Source: Pseudorhodobacter antarcticus
GTDB taxonomy: Bacteria > Pseudomonadota > Alphaproteobacteria > Rhodobacterales > Rhodobacteraceae
Assembly (NCBI GenBank): GCA_945862435.1
Contig: CAMAXX010000010.1
Span: 1 to 64,000, forward strand
DNA: 64,000 nt
Direction: 5' to 3'
Below, in pieces: positions 9,237-18,973 of this stretch (its first letter is position 1; the number at the start of each line of letters is the position of its first letter). The notes under the pieces were generated by a model. It worked only from the letters and a program-made list of their open reading frames with translations, ran no database searches and had not been told where the DNA came from. The translations under genes were made by a program, and so were the position numbers.

Positions 9237-11392
9237 GCCAGCCTCAAGGCTGCGGCAAAGGCCCCGCGATAAATCGCTGATAAGCCCGCCAGCTTTGCTG
9301 TATCGCCGCCAAGACTAACCTGATCGCCGCCAAATTGGCCAACCTGCGCTGCGGGCACGCCTGCCGTTGCGGCCAGCGCCAGCAGGGCAGGGACATCGGT
9401 AGTGGCCACGATATAGCGCGCCTGATCCTCGCCAAAAAGTTGCGCGATATCGCCATCGTTTAACGTTAATCCAATGCCAGCACCTGTGGCCATTTCAAAG
9501 GCGGCAAGGGCCAGCCCGCCATCGGACAAATCGCTGCAGGCGCGAATGTGCGCGCGGGCAGACAGAATGAAATCGCCGTGCAAACGCTCGGCCAATAAAT
9601 CCACAGGCGGGGCATCGCCTGCCTCTATTCCAAACGCTTCGGCCAAAAGCGCGCTTTGGCCCAAATGGCCGCTTGTGGCCCCAATCAGCACCAGCGCATC
9701 GCCCGATTGCGGGCGATGCGCAATCAAATCATCTAGGCTGGCCAGCAGCCCCACCGCGCCAATCGTGGGCGTCGGCATAATCGCGCGGCCATCGGTTTCA
9801 TTATAAAGTGATACGTTGCCCGATACGATGGGCATATCCAGCGCCTTTACCGCCGCACCAATGCCCTGAATGGCCCCTACAAACTGGCCCATAATTTCGG
9901 GCTTTTCGGGGTTGCCGAAGTTCAAGTTATCGGTCGTGGCTAAGGGGCGCGCGCCGACGGCGATCAGGTTACGATAGGCTTCGGCCACGGCCTGCTTGCC
10001 GCCCTCAACTGGGTTGGCTTTAACATAGCGCGGGGTCACATCGGACGTGAACGCCAGCGCTTTGCCCGTGCCATGCACCCGCACCACGCCTGCGCCAACG
10101 CCGGGCGCTACAACGGTATCCGCGCCGACTTGGGCATCGTATTGTTCATACACCCAATTCTTTGCGCCATAACTGGGCGAAGAAATCAGCGCGCGCAGGG
10201 CTGCTATTGGTGTAATCGCGGGAATGGCGGGCAGGGGGCCTACGGGCGGTGTTGGCACCCATGGGCGGTCATATTCCGGCGCTGAGGAGGACAGTTTGGA
10301 CAGCGGCAAATCGGCCTTGATCTGATTGCCGAGCATAATCAGGAAACGGTCTTCGGCAATCGTCTCGCCGACAATCGCAAAATCCAAATCCCATTTCACA
10401 AAAATCGCCCGCGCGACGGATTCAAGTTCGGGCTTAAGCACCATCAGCATGCGTTCTTGGGATTCGGACAGCATCATTTCATAGGCGGTCATATTGGCTT
10501 CGCGCTGGGGCACATCATCGAGTTGCAGCTTGATCCCCAAACCGCCCTTATCGCCCATTTCCACGGCCGAACATGTCAGGCCCGCAGCCCCCATATCCTG
10601 AATGGAAATCACCGCGCCCGAGGCCATCAGCTCTAGGCAGGCTTCCAGCAGGCGCTTTTCGGTAAAGGGGTCGCCCACCTGCACAGTGGGGCGCTTTTCC
10701 TCGATCGTATCGTCAAACTCGGCTGATGCCATTGTGGCACCGCCCACGCCATCGCGCCCTGTTTTGGCCCCAAGATAGACCACAGGCATACCCACGCCGC
10801 TGGCGACCGAATAGAAAATCTTGTCCGCATCCGCTAGCCCCGCCGCAAACGCGTTGACAAGGCAGTTGCCATTATAGCTGGCGTGAAAGCGCACTTCGCC
10901 GCCCACAGTTGGCACGCCAAAGGCATTGCCATACCCGCCAATCCCTTCGACCACGCCTTTGACAAGATAAGATGTTTTGGGATGCGAGGGCAGCCCAAAA
11001 GACAGCGAATTCATCGCCGCAATCGGGCGCGCGCCCATGGTGAACACATCTCGCAAAATCCCGCCCACGCCCGTGCCTGCGCCTTGGTGCGGTTCGATAT
11101 AGCTGGGGTGATTGTGGCTTTCCATTTTAAAGATAACCGCTTGGCCATCGCCAATATCAACCACGCCCGCGTTCTCGCCTGGCCCGCAGATCACTTGCGG
11201 CCCCGTGGTCGGCAGGGTGCGCAGCCATTTCTTCGATGATTTATAACTGCAATGTTCGTTCCACATTGCCGAAAAGATGCCCAGTTCGGTGAAACTTGGC
11301 GCGCGCCCGATAATGCCCAAAAGCCGCTGATATTCATCAGGCTTTAGCCCATGAGCGGCAATCAATTCTGGCGTGATTGTGGGTTCGGTCAT
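9233..11392 (-). CDS. purL: Phosphoribosylformylglycinamidine synthase subunit PurL
   Basis: ATP-dependent amidation of FGAR to FGAM, step four of purine synthesis; glutamine ammonia is delivered by PurQ with PurS. 719 residues, the small (PurLQS-type) form without a glutaminase domain. Recognisable blocks are [18 protein letters not shown] near the N-terminus, [19 protein letters not shown], and [19 protein letters not shown]. The start at 11392 matches [16 protein letters not shown]; the longer frame to 11479 is unsupported. purQ and purS are not in the window. Confidence 0.96.
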   Translation of the reverse strand: MTEPTITPELIAAHGLKPDEYQRLLGIIGRAPSFTELGIFSAMWNEHCSYKSSKKWLRTLPTTGPQVICGPGENAGVVDIGDGQAVIFKMESHNHPSYIEPHQGAGTGVGGILRDVFTMGARPIAAMNSLSFGLPSHPKTSYLVKGVVEGIGGYGNAFGVPTVGGEVRFHASYNGNCLVNAFAAGLADADKIFYSVASGVGMPVVYLGAKTGRDGVGGATMASAEFDDTIEEKRPTVQVGDPFTEKRLLEACLELMASGAVISIQDMGAAGLTCSAVEMGDKGGLGIKLQLDDVPQREANMTAYEMMLSESQERMLMVLKPELESVARAIFVKWDLDFAIVGETIAEDRFLIMLGNQIKADLPLSKLSSSAPEYDRPWVPTPPVGPLPAIPAITPIAALRALISSPSYGAKNWVYEQYDAQVGADTVVAPGVGAGVVRVHGTGKALAFTSDVTPRYVKANPVEGGKQAVAEAYRNLIAVGARPLATTDNLNFGNPEKPEIMGQFVGAIQGIGAAVKALDMPIVSGNVSLYNETDGRAIMPTPTIGAVGLLASLDDLIAHRPQSGDALVLIGATSGHLGQSALLAEAFGIEAGDAPPVDLLAERLHGDFILSARAHIRACSDLSDGGLALAAFEMATGAGIGLTLNDGDIAQLFGEDQARYIVATTDVPALLALAATAGVPAAQVGQFGGDQVSLGGDTAKLAGLSAIYRGAFAAALRLA

Positions 11393-11645
11393 TGGGCTCC
11401 CCTGTATCGGCAGCGGCATAAGTGGCTTTTGCCGCGCTCTACTGGACTTAAGGGCCAAGGGAAAGGGCGAAAGCGGCACCTGCCCACGCCCAACCTAGTA
11501 TAAACGCAGCAGTTTGGCTTTTGCGAAACGCTAAGAGAGCTAAGGCGCAGACGCACAGCCTAAGAATATTTTGTAATATATTTCATAAGGTTGTAAAGAA
11601 AATATGTGACAGAATGAAAAAATCGTGTCTCCCCGCGTTAAGCCA
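11393..11645. other. Divergent intergenic region, purL and MAPEG operon
   Basis: Region upstream of both purL (minus) and the MAPEG-DGPF-ECF42 operon (plus). It is A+T-rich around 11565-11620. Apart from the ECF42-type promoter motif just to its right I see no certain signal; a purL promoter should lie here. Confidence 0.4.
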
Positions 11646-11672
11646 TGTCGAAATTTCGAACCCGCCAGCGTC
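11646..11672 (+). promoter_or_regulatory. Putative ECF42 sigma-dependent promoter
   Basis: TGTCGA at 11646-11651 and CGTC at 11669-11672, separated by 17 bases, 34 bases before the MAPEG start codon. From memory, ECF42 sigma factors recognise a TGTCGA -35 element with a C-G-rich -10 of this kind at their own DGPF-gene promoters. The ECF42 gene lies two genes downstream, so autoregulation is expected. Match and spacing are seen; activity is inferred. Confidence 0.55.
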
Positions 11673-11706
11673 TTTACGGCACGATCAACCTTTCAGGAGA
11701 AACATC

Positions 11707-12099
11707 ATGAGCTTTGAGACAACTGCGATCTATGCCCTGCCACTTGGCGCAATCTACCTTGGCCTTTGGGTGGGCGTTGCAAAAGTGCGCGCAGAAAAGA
11801 AAGTGTCTATCGGCGATAACGGCGATGCGGCGCTGCTGCTGCGTATTCGCCGCCACGGCAACTTTGTCGAATGGGTGCCGATGGTGCTGATTATGATGTT
11901 GCTGGCAGAAGGCCTAGGTGCACCGCCTGTCTGGCTGCATATTTCTGGCGCGCTCTTGGTTCTGGGGCGGCTGGCGCATCCCATTGGGCTGAAAATCGAC
12001 AATGCAAGCCATCCGCTGCGCTATGTTGGCAATTCGACGAACATGCTGGCCCTGCTGAATGCAATGGTCTGCGTTGGCGTCAACTTAGCTGGTCTATAG
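11707..12099 (+). CDS. MAPEG family membrane protein
   Basis: 130 residues with four hydrophobic segments (about 5-22, 55-73, 77-95, 110-128) and the MAPEG signature in LLLRIRRHGNFVEWVPMVLIMMLLAEG. MAPEG proteins are glutathione-dependent transferases or peroxidases, or uncharacterised relatives, in membranes. CAGGAG lies 8 bases before the ATG. The gene is followed after 9 bases by the DGPF gene and then the ECF42 sigma gene, which suggests that it belongs to the regulon of this sigma factor, perhaps in detoxification or envelope stress. Confidence 0.85.
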   Translation: MSFETTAIYALPLGAIYLGLWVGVAKVRAEKKVSIGDNGDAALLLRIRRHGNFVEWVPMVLIMMLLAEGLGAPPVWLHISGALLVLGRLAHPIGLKIDNASHPLRYVGNSTNMLALLNAMVCVGVNLAGL

Positions 12100-12108
12100 G
12101 GGTCGAAG

Positions 12109-12471
12109 ATGCAGTATATGATTCTGATCTACGGCGCGCCTGCACTGGAACCCACCTATGGCTCGCCCGAGTTCGAGCAGATGATGGCAGGGTTCTTCAC
12201 TTTAAATGAGGCGATGAAGGCCGATGGCGTTTTGCGCGGTGGCGAGGGGTTGCAAGGCGCGGAAACCGCAACCAGTTTGCGGATGCGTGGCGGCAAAGTT
12301 GAAACGATGGACGGCCCCTTTGCCGAAACGCGCGAACATTTAGGGGGATATTACATTTTGGATGTGCCCGATTTGGATGCGGCGCTGCGCTATGCGGCAA
12401 TGGTACCCGCTGCGCAATGGGGCACAATCGAAGTGCGCCCCTTGATGACCTACGACCCCATGGCGCAGTAG
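12109..12471 (+). CDS. YciI-like DGPF-domain protein
   Basis: 120 residues, ferredoxin-like YCII fold: MQYMILIYG start, central METMDGPFAET motif (DGPF at about residues 68-71) and the C-terminal AAQWGTIEVRPLM. DGPF proteins are the constant genomic partners and targets of ECF42 sigma factors; their biochemical role is not known. The gene ends 14 bases before the sigma-factor gene, so the two should be co-transcribed. Confidence 0.9.
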   Translation: MQYMILIYGAPALEPTYGSPEFEQMMAGFFTLNEAMKADGVLRGGEGLQGAETATSLRMRGGKVETMDGPFAETREHLGGYYILDVPDLDAALRYAAMVPAAQWGTIEVRPLMTYDPMAQ

Positions 12472-12485
12472 AATAAGGGTGTGAC

Positions 12486-13700
12486 ATGACTTCAGCCGCC
12501 TCTGCCCAAGCGGTCGCGCAGGCGCTTGCCCGCGTGATGGCGCAGGATAAGGGGCGGCTGCTGTCTGCTTTGGCTTACCGCTTGCGCGATATTTCGCTGG
12601 CCGAAGATATGCTGCAAGAGGCCACTATTTCGGCACTGAAACACTGGGGCCGCGCTGGTATTCCTAACTCGCCGCAAGGCTGGTTGCTGCGTGTGGCGCT
12701 GCGCCGCGCCATCGACAAAATTCGGGCGGCGGGCCGCGCCGCCAAAGGGCAGGCTGATTTGGCAATGTTGGTCGAAGAAGAGGCGGGCGATACCACTCCA
12801 GAAGCTATTCCTGATGCGCGGTTGCGTATGATGTTCACCTGCTGCCACCCCGCATTAGAAGCAAAAAGCCAAGTGGCGCTAACGTTGCGAGTGATCTGCC
12901 GGCTGACCACAGCGCAAATCGCAGCGGTGTTTTTGGATAATGAAAGTGCCATGGGCCAGCGTATTTCGCGCGCGAGGGCCAAGATCACAGCAGCGGGTAT
13001 AGGTTTTGCAATTCCTGATGCCACAGCATGGCCCGCCCGCCTGCAATCGGTGCTGACGGCGGTGTATTTGATTTTTACGCGCGGTTACGCGGCTGGGACT
13101 GACATGGGCCAAGACCTGTGCCAAGAGGCGCTGTTTTTGGCGCGGCTGTTGGGGCATTTAGCGCCCAGCGATCCCGAAATCGAGGGGTTGCTTGCGCTGA
13201 TTTTAATCACCCATGCGCGAGCCGCTGCACGCGAGCAAGGGGCCTTGATCGCCGATCAAGATCGCAGTTTGTGGAACAGCGCCATGCTGGCCGAGGGGCT
13301 GGATTTGGTGACAACGGCGCTTGGGCGCGGGCAGGTCGGTGCCTTTCAGATTAAAGCCGCAATTGCCGCCTGCCATGTGCGGGGTAGCGGCCCTGACTGG
13401 CCGCAAATAGCCGCGCTGATTGCCACTTTGCTGCGGTTTGAAGATACGCCCGTGGTGCGCCTGTCTCATGCTGTTGCGCTGGGCGAGGTGCAGGGCGCGC
13501 AAGCTGCGCTTGCGATGATGGCCACACTGGAGAATGCGCTGGCCGATTATGGCCCATTCCACGCGGCACGCGCCGAATTTCTGGCCCGCCTAGGTCATAG
13601 GCTGGCTGCGCAGGGGGCTTACGCGCGCGCGATGGACTTGGCTGAAACCATGCAAGACCGCGCTGTTTTGGTGCAGCGCCAAACAGATATGAACAAGTAA
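12486..13700 (+). CDS. ECF42-group RNA polymerase sigma factor with C-terminal extension
   Basis: 404 residues, about twice the length of a simple ECF sigma factor. Region 2 is at about residues 20-90 (AYRLRDISLAEDMLQEATISALKHW ... GWLLRVALRRAIDKIR) and region 4 at 120-170 (TTAQIAAVFLDNESAMGQRISRARAKI). The C-terminal half (residues about 180-400) is a helical, TPR-like extension typical of ECF42, which replaces an anti-sigma factor in controlling activity. The adjacent DGPF and MAPEG genes and the promoter motif at 11646 form its probable regulon. No anti-sigma gene is present. Confidence 0.9.
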   Translation: MTSAASAQAVAQALARVMAQDKGRLLSALAYRLRDISLAEDMLQEATISALKHWGRAGIPNSPQGWLLRVALRRAIDKIRAAGRAAKGQADLAMLVEEEAGDTTPEAIPDARLRMMFTCCHPALEAKSQVALTLRVICRLTTAQIAAVFLDNESAMGQRISRARAKITAAGIGFAIPDATAWPARLQSVLTAVYLIFTRGYAAGTDMGQDLCQEALFLARLLGHLAPSDPEIEGLLALILITHARAAAREQGALIADQDRSLWNSAMLAEGLDLVTTALGRGQVGAFQIKAAIAACHVRGSGPDWPQIAALIATLLRFEDTPVVRLSHAVALGEVQGAQAALAMMATLENALADYGPFHAARAEFLARLGHRLAAQGAYARAMDLAETMQDRAVLVQRQTDMNK

Positions 13701-13732
13701 AGTCAGGGGCGCCGCCCGCAGCGTAAAACGCC

Positions 13733-13761
13733 AAAAAAAAAGGCCGAGCAAAAGCTCGGCC
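13733..13761 (-). terminator. Strong rho-independent terminator, minus strand
   Basis: A perfect 8-bp stem (GGCCGAGC / GCTCGGCC, loop of four) at 13742-13761 is followed on the minus strand by nine T residues (plus-strand A-run 13733-13741). It would end transcripts coming from the LysR gene or from a small RNA starting downstream of that gene. Confidence 0.8.
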
Positions 13762-13840
13762 AAGTCCAACAGGGAGGTAAGAAACAGCGAACTGCTTCGC
13801 CTTAGCAGTTAGTATGCAATTTGTGCATTTCATAGCCCTA
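13733..13840 (-). ncRNA. Candidate small RNA with anti-Shine-Dalgarno CU-rich segment
   Basis: Between the LysR stop and the terminator at 13733, the minus strand can form three successive hairpins: ATGCA/TGCAT (13814-13828), AACTGCT/AGCAGTT (13790-13810) and the terminator stem. The linker between the last two carries ACCTCCCT (plus-strand 13770-13777), complementary to a ribosome binding site. This resembles the layout of the CU-rich-loop sRNAs known in Rhodobacter. The 5' end and promoter are not determined, and it could instead be the 3' UTR of the LysR gene. Confidence 0.4.
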
Positions 13841-13891
13841 AGCGCCTGTTTTTTCGGCAAACCCGCTATGCGCTGGGCGCATGGCAGGTTT

Positions 13892-14788
13892 TCAATCCTG
13901 CTGCCGCCGCCGAAACGCAAATATTTCTTCCACCACAAAATCGCGAAAGGCCGCGACACGTTTGGAATGGCGCAACTCTTCTGGATAGGCCAGAAAAACA
14001 GGCACTTCGCTGCTTTCGATTGTGGGCAGAACGCGCACCAAATGCGGAAAATCTTCGGTGATGTAATCAGGCAAAACCCCAACGCCAAGGTGCGACAGCA
14101 CCCCTTGCAGCACACCAAAATAGTTATTCACCGTCAGTGTTGATGGAATATCAACCGACATCAAATCCGCCACCAAATTGGCCCCCGCTGCCACTTGCGG
14201 CGTGCTAGAGCTTTGGCAAATCAGGCGGTGCTGCGTAAAATCATCAATTTTTTCAGGCGTGCCCGCGCTGGCCAGATATTCGGGTGTCGCATAAAGGCGC
14301 ATTTTAATCTGCATCAGCCGCTTGCGGATTAGGTCGGCTTGGGATGGTTCTTTCATGCGAATGGCAACATCCGCCTCGCGCATGGGCAAATCCAGCACTT
14401 TTTCTTCCAGCATCAGATCAATTTTCAGACCGGGGTATTTGGCATAAAGCGCGGGCAGGCGGGGGGCCAGCCACAGCGTGCCAAAACCGGTGGTCGTGGT
14501 CACCCGCAGGCTGCCAAAAACTTCGTCTTCGCTATCGCGAATACGGGCGGTGGTTGCATCCAGCCGTTTGACCATAGCGGCAGTTGCATCAAACAAAAGT
14601 TCGCCCTGTTCGGTCAGAATCAGCCCGCGGGCGTGGCGGTGGAACAACGTTACATTCAAACTTTCCTCTAGCGCGCGGATCTGGCGCGACACGGCCGATT
14701 GCGATAAATGCAGCACGTCACCTGCGTGAGTGAGGCTGCCCTTTTCGGCCACCGTGTGAAAAATGCGCAGTTTGTCCCAGTCCATCAC
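13892..14788 (-). CDS. LysR family transcriptional regulator
   Basis: 298 residues. The N-terminal winged helix-turn-helix is clear (WDKLRIFHTVAEKGSLTHAGDVLHLSQSAVSRQIRALEESL, residues 3-45), followed by HARGLILTEQGELLFDATA and a substrate-binding domain of normal length. Closely similar LysR proteins in Rhodobacterales sit near redox genes, but here the divergent neighbour is an acyltransferase gene at 14980. Target and inducer are unknown. Tandem ATG codons at 14788 and 14785 make the start uncertain by one residue. Confidence 0.9.
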   Translation of the reverse strand: MMDWDKLRIFHTVAEKGSLTHAGDVLHLSQSAVSRQIRALEESLNVTLFHRHARGLILTEQGELLFDATAAMVKRLDATTARIRDSEDEVFGSLRVTTTTGFGTLWLAPRLPALYAKYPGLKIDLMLEEKVLDLPMREADVAIRMKEPSQADLIRKRLMQIKMRLYATPEYLASAGTPEKIDDFTQHRLICQSSSTPQVAAGANLVADLMSVDIPSTLTVNNYFGVLQGVLSHLGVGVLPDYITEDFPHLVRVLPTIESSEVPVFLAYPEELRHSKRVAAFRDFVVEEIFAFRRRQQD

Positions 14789-14979
14789 ATAACCTCATCA
14801 ACTTGGCGGCATTGTAGCATAGAACAAAAGGCGCGCGATGGAGTTTTTGATCCAACGGCAAAAAACCCCCGCTTAATCCTGTCAAACATCTGTCGCACAG
14901 CCATCTTGTGTTTGTTACGCACCTGTTACAAAAGGGACATAAGATATAAGAAATATTGCTAAAACAAAGGGGCTAATTT

Positions 14980-15864
14980 ATGGGCAAAGTGCATAAAGAT
15001 ATGACACGCGATATCAGCTATGCCGTTGCCGCAAGTTCGCGCACTGGCCGCGTGGTGATCCGCACGCTTGAAAACCTGTCAGGCCGCCCTGGGATGATAA
15101 AACGCGCCGCTGGCTATGAAAAAGAAGTCGCCGAAGGACGCAGCTTTTGGCAAGTGATCCCCGAACGTTATGGCATTGATCTTCAAATCACAGGCGGCAG
15201 CCTAAGCCATATCCCCGCCAACGGCCCCTTGGTGCTGATTGCCAACCATCCCTTTGGCATTTTGGACGGGCTGATGATGGGCAAGCTGCTAGACAGCCTG
15301 CGCGGCGATTTTCGCATTCTGGCCAATTCGGTGTTTCGTAAGGCAGAAGAGCTGAACAAAGTCTTGCTGCCCATTTCCTTTGACGAAACGAGAGAGGGCG
15401 TAAAGCTAAACCTGCAAACCCGCGCAACGGCGCTTGATTATCTGGCAAACGGCGGCGCGATTGGCGTGTTTCCAGGCGGCACAGTATCTACGTCGGCCAA
15501 AGCATTCTCGCGCCCAATGGATCCAAGCTGGCGAAATTTCACGGCCAAGATGATCGCCAAATCAGGCGCAACAGTTGTGCCAGTGTTCTTTGAAGGGCAC
15601 AATTCGCGACTGTTCCAACTGGCATCGCGCGTGCACTATTCCTTGCGCCTTGGGCTTTTAATCAATGAATTCAAGCGCCGCGTGGATGAACCTGTGCGCG
15701 TGGTCATTGGCGCGCCCGTTCCTGCCGAGGAAATCGCCGCACTGCGCAGCGATCCAAACGCGCTAATGGATCATTTGCGCGCCCGCACCTATGGTCTTTC
15801 GCCCGACCAAATCTCGCCCTATGATCTGGGCTACGAGTTTGAGGCCAAGTATAAGGCGCGCTAA
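14980..15864 (+). CDS. Lysophospholipid acyltransferase family protein
   Basis: 294 residues of the PlsC-like acyltransferase superfamily. The acceptor/catalytic motif NHPFGILDG is near residue 88, and the FPGGTVSTS block near residue 163 corresponds to the second conserved motif (FPEG in PlsC). The sequence is of the type annotated beside ornithine-lipid synthesis or haemolysin-like acyltransferases. It probably acylates a lysolipid at the inner membrane face; the substrate is not resolved. It precedes murI by 31 bases on the same strand. Confidence 0.82.
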   Translation: MGKVHKDMTRDISYAVAASSRTGRVVIRTLENLSGRPGMIKRAAGYEKEVAEGRSFWQVIPERYGIDLQITGGSLSHIPANGPLVLIANHPFGILDGLMMGKLLDSLRGDFRILANSVFRKAEELNKVLLPISFDETREGVKLNLQTRATALDYLANGGAIGVFPGGTVSTSAKAFSRPMDPSWRNFTAKMIAKSGATVVPVFFEGHNSRLFQLASRVHYSLRLGLLINEFKRRVDEPVRVVIGAPVPAEEIAALRSDPNALMDHLRARTYGLSPDQISPYDLGYEFEAKYKAR

Positions 15865-15895
15865 GCCTGCCTTGGCCCTGTGGTAAGGGGGCAGC

Positions 15896-16708
15896 ATGGC
15901 GGTTGGCGTATTTGATTCGGGTCTGGGTGGGCTGACAGTGCTCGACGCTGTGGCGCGCCGATTGCCCGATGTGCCGTTTGTGTATTTCGGCGACAATGCC
16001 CATGCACCTTATGGTGTGCGCACGCATGAGGATATTTTCAATCTGACGTGTGCGGCTACGCAGCGCCTGTGGGACGAGGGCTGTGATCTGGTGATCTTAG
16101 CCTGCAACACGGCATCCGCAGCCGCGCTGAAACGGATGCAGGAAACATGGGTTCCTCAGGATAAGCGCGTTTTGGGCGTGTTCGTGCCCCTGATCGAGGC
16201 GCTGACCGAACGGCAATGGGGCGACAATTCCCCGCCCCGCGAAGTGGCCGTGAAACACGTGGCCCTGTTTGCCACCCCTGCCACAGTGGCCAGCCGCGCC
16301 TTTCAGCGCGAGTTGTCATTCCGCGCGATTGGCGTCGATGTTGAAGCGCAGCCTTGCGGCGGCGTGGTCGATGCCATTGAACAGGGCGATGAGATTTTGG
16401 CCGAAGCCTTGGTGCGCAGCCACGTGGAGGCGCTAAAGCGACGTATGCCCGCGCCCGAGGCTGCAGTTTTGGGCTGCACCCACTACCCGTTGATGCAGAA
16501 CGTGTTCCAAGATGCACTGGGGCCAAATGTGAAAGTGTTCAGCCAAGCCAATCTGGTCGCAGAAAGTCTTGCCGATTATCTGGTGCGCCGCCCAGAAATG
16601 CTGGGATCGGGACAATCGTCCAAGTTTCTGACCACGGGCGATCCTGCGTCCGTATCATCCAAGGCCACGCAATTTCTGCGCAAATCTGTGCGCTTTGAGG
16701 CGGCTTAG
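15896..16708 (+). CDS. murI: Glutamate racemase
   Basis: Makes D-glutamate for peptidoglycan. 270 residues with [11 protein letters not shown] at residues 6-16 and the two catalytic cysteines Cys70 (ILACNTAS) and Cys194 (VLGCTHYPL); [11 protein letters not shown] at 30-40 is also typical. AAGGGGG precedes the ATG. It may share a transcript with the preceding acyltransferase; argC follows 89 bases later on the same strand. Confidence 0.95.
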   Translation: MAVGVFDSGLGGLTVLDAVARRLPDVPFVYFGDNAHAPYGVRTHEDIFNLTCAATQRLWDEGCDLVILACNTASAAALKRMQETWVPQDKRVLGVFVPLIEALTERQWGDNSPPREVAVKHVALFATPATVASRAFQRELSFRAIGVDVEAQPCGGVVDAIEQGDEILAEALVRSHVEALKRRMPAPEAAVLGCTHYPLMQNVFQDALGPNVKVFSQANLVAESLADYLVRRPEMLGSGQSSKFLTTGDPASVSSKATQFLRKSVRFEAA

Positions 16709-16797
16709 GCGTAAACCCCCTTGCAATGCGGCCCGCCCCGCGCCACATCAAGCGCGTGCTTTGGTATGTCGAATATCAGGGGCTTTTGGGGGCTTGC

Positions 16798-17826
16798 ATG
16801 GTGAAGAACATCGCAATTTTAGGCGCGTCTGGCTACACGGGGGCGGAACTTGTCCGCCTGATCGCGGGCCATCCTGAAATGACGATCGTCGCCCTGTCTG
16901 CCGACCGCAAGGCGGGGATGGAGATGGGCGATGTTTTTCCATTCCTGCGCCACATGTCCCTGCCCAAACTGGTCAAAATTGACGAGATTGATTTTGCGGG
17001 CGTGGATTTATGTTTTTGCGCGCTGCCCCATGCCACGACACAGCTGGTTATCGCGGGGCTACCTAAGACATTGAAAATCGTCGATCTTTCCGCCGATTTT
17101 CGCCTGCGCGATGCGGCCGAATATGAAAAATGGTATGGCGCGCCCCATGCGGCCATGGATTTGCAGGCCGAGGCGGTGTATGGGCTGACTGAATTTTACC
17201 GCACTGACATTGCCAAGGCGCGCCTTGTGGCTGGAACGGGATGTAATGCGGCGGCGGGCCAATTTGCCCTGCGGCCACTGATCGCGGCTGGGGTGATTGA
17301 TCTGGATAATATCCTGATTGACCTAAAGGCAGGCGTATCGGGCGCGGGGCGTTCGCTGAAGGAAAATCTGCTGCATGCCGAACTGTCGGGCGGCACGCAC
17401 AGCTATTCGGCGGGGGGCAAGCACCGCCATTTGGGCGAGTTTGATCAAGAATTCAGCGCCATTGCGGGCCGCCCCGTGCATATTCAATTCACCCCGCATT
17501 TGCTGCCGATGAACAGGGGCATTTTGGCCACAACCTATGTGCAGGGTGATGCCCATGTGGTGCATGACACTCTGAAAGCCGCTTATGAAGATGAGCCATT
17601 CATCCATGTTCTGCCCTTTGGCACACTGCCCTCGACCCGCGACATTGCGGGCTCTAACCTGTGCCATCTGGGTGTGATAAGTGATCGTATTGCAGGCCGC
17701 GTAGTGGTGATTTCGGTGATTGATAACCTGACCAAAGGATCGTCAGGCCAAGCGATCCAAAACGCCAATCTGATGCTGGGCTTGCCTGAAACAATGGGGC
17801 TGCTTGGCGCGCCCCTTTTCCCATAA
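16798..17826 (+). CDS. argC: N-acetyl-gamma-glutamyl-phosphate reductase
   Basis: NADPH-dependent third step of arginine synthesis. 342 residues from the ATG at 16798: the nucleotide-binding [15 protein letters not shown] is at residues 7-21 and the catalytic cysteine is Cys149 in [14 protein letters not shown], a variant of the usual GCYPTA. The [11 protein letters not shown] and [13 protein letters not shown] blocks are intact. An open frame continues to 16726 but lacks family sequence. ccmE follows after 9 bases. Confidence 0.95.
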   Translation: MVKNIAILGASGYTGAELVRLIAGHPEMTIVALSADRKAGMEMGDVFPFLRHMSLPKLVKIDEIDFAGVDLCFCALPHATTQLVIAGLPKTLKIVDLSADFRLRDAAEYEKWYGAPHAAMDLQAEAVYGLTEFYRTDIAKARLVAGTGCNAAAGQFALRPLIAAGVIDLDNILIDLKAGVSGAGRSLKENLLHAELSGGTHSYSAGGKHRHLGEFDQEFSAIAGRPVHIQFTPHLLPMNRGILATTYVQGDAHVVHDTLKAAYEDEPFIHVLPFGTLPSTRDIAGSNLCHLGVISDRIAGRVVVISVIDNLTKGSSGQAIQNANLMLGLPETMGLLGAPLFP

Positions 17827-17835
17827 GGGGGCGCT

Positions 17836-18291
17836 ATGGCTGGGTTGAAATCCCTCAAGAAACGCCGCCGTATTCAGTTGGTTGTGTTTGCTTTTATCTT
17901 GATCGGCCTGACCACTTGGTTGGTTGGAGAAGCCTTCAAAGATGGGATCAACTTTTTCCGCAGCCCTGCGCAAGTGCTGTCTGATCCCCCCCGCGCGGGC
18001 GAAGTGTTTCGCATCGGCGGGCTGGTCGAAGAGGGCAGTATTGTGCGCGGTCAGGGCGAGGTGATCAGCTTTAAGGTCACCGATACCAGCGTATCTATTG
18101 CCGCCACCTACAAGGGCGTTTTGCCCGATTTATTTGCCGAAGGCGCAGGTATGGTTGGCACGGGCAGCATGGAGGGGGACACCTTTGTCGCCACCGAGAT
18201 TTTGGCCCGCCACGACGAAGAATACATGCCGCAAGAGGTGGTTGACGCGCTGAAAGAGCAGGGCGTTTATGTGGAACCTGCCAAGCAATAG
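17836..18291 (+). CDS. ccmE: Cytochrome c maturation protein CcmE
   Basis: Periplasmic haem chaperone anchored by one N-terminal helix (residues 13-31). 151 residues; the haem-attachment histidine is His126 with Tyr130 in ARHDEEYMP. It receives haem from CcmC and passes it to CcmFH. The other ccm genes are not in the window. It lies 9 bases behind argC, a neighbour pair common in Rhodobacterales. Confidence 0.95.
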   Translation: MAGLKSLKKRRRIQLVVFAFILIGLTTWLVGEAFKDGINFFRSPAQVLSDPPRAGEVFRIGGLVEEGSIVRGQGEVISFKVTDTSVSIAATYKGVLPDLFAEGAGMVGTGSMEGDTFVATEILARHDEEYMPQEVVDALKEQGVYVEPAKQ

Positions 18292-18358
18292 CGCGCGCTG
18301 ATATTGGCCTAAGTTAACATAAATCCGCTAAATTGCCCCCAATCCACCAAGGGGGCTA

Positions 18359-18973
18359 ATGATGAAATCTGTTCAAGAACTCGCGCGCGAGATTGTGGCG
18401 CGAGAGGGCGGCTGTGCGAACGACCCCGATGATCCGGGGGGCGAGACGAACTTTGGCGTGACCATCGGCACCATGCGCCGCCTAGGGATTGATCTGAACC
18501 GCGATGGCGCGTTCGACCGCCGCGATATACGCGCAATGACCGCAGACCGCGCAGCCGAAATCTATATCGCGCATTTCTTTACCCAACCGCGCATATGCGA
18601 TTTGCCGCCGCAGTTGCAGGCGTCGGCCTTTGATATGTATGTAAATGCGGGCGCAGGGGCGGTAAAAATATTGCAGCGATTGCTGACCCAAATGGGCTAT
18701 CCCTGGAGCGATGACGGGGTCATTGGCCCCGCGACGCGCCGCGCCGCGGCCATGGCCGCAGCAGACGCGCCAAGCCATATCGCCGATGCCTATGGCATTG
18801 CACGGCGCAATTTTTACTATGCCTTGGGTGACGCGCGCCCCGCCAGCCGCAAATTTGCCCGCACGCGCGATGGCGGCAAAGGCGGTTGGATCACGCGCGC
18901 CGAAGACTTCATGTCGCCCAAATACCACCTGACAGACGCGCAGCACAAAGAAAGGGTATCCAAATGGGCTTGA
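18359..18973 (+). CDS. GTA-type endolysin: N-acetylmuramidase (GH108) with C-terminal peptidoglycan-binding domain
   Basis: 204 residues. The GH108 motif EGGCANDPDDPGGETNFGVT (residues 16-35) carries the catalytic glutamate, and the C-terminal part from about residue 95 (MGYPWSDDGVIGPATRRAA) is a peptidoglycan-binding domain. No signal peptide, as expected for a holin-dependent lysozyme. The next gene encodes a 3-TM holin and overlaps by 10 bases. In Rhodobacter capsulatus the gene transfer agent is released by such an endolysin-holin pair encoded away from the capsid cluster; this locus fits that role. No capsid genes are in the window. Confidence 0.85.
   Translation: MMKSVQELAREIVAREGGCANDPDDPGGETNFGVTIGTMRRLGIDLNRDGAFDRRDIRAMTADRAAEIYIAHFFTQPRICDLPPQLQASAFDMYVNAGAGAVKILQRLLTQMGYPWSDDGVIGPATRRAAAMAAADAPSHIADAYGIARRNFYYALGDARPASRKFARTRDGGKGGWITRAEDFMSPKYHLTDAQHKERVSKWA

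Noticed and set aside
13351..14118. 255-codon minus-strand frame across the ECF42 end and LysR end
   Set aside because: It overlaps two well-supported genes in other frames and includes the terminator hairpin.
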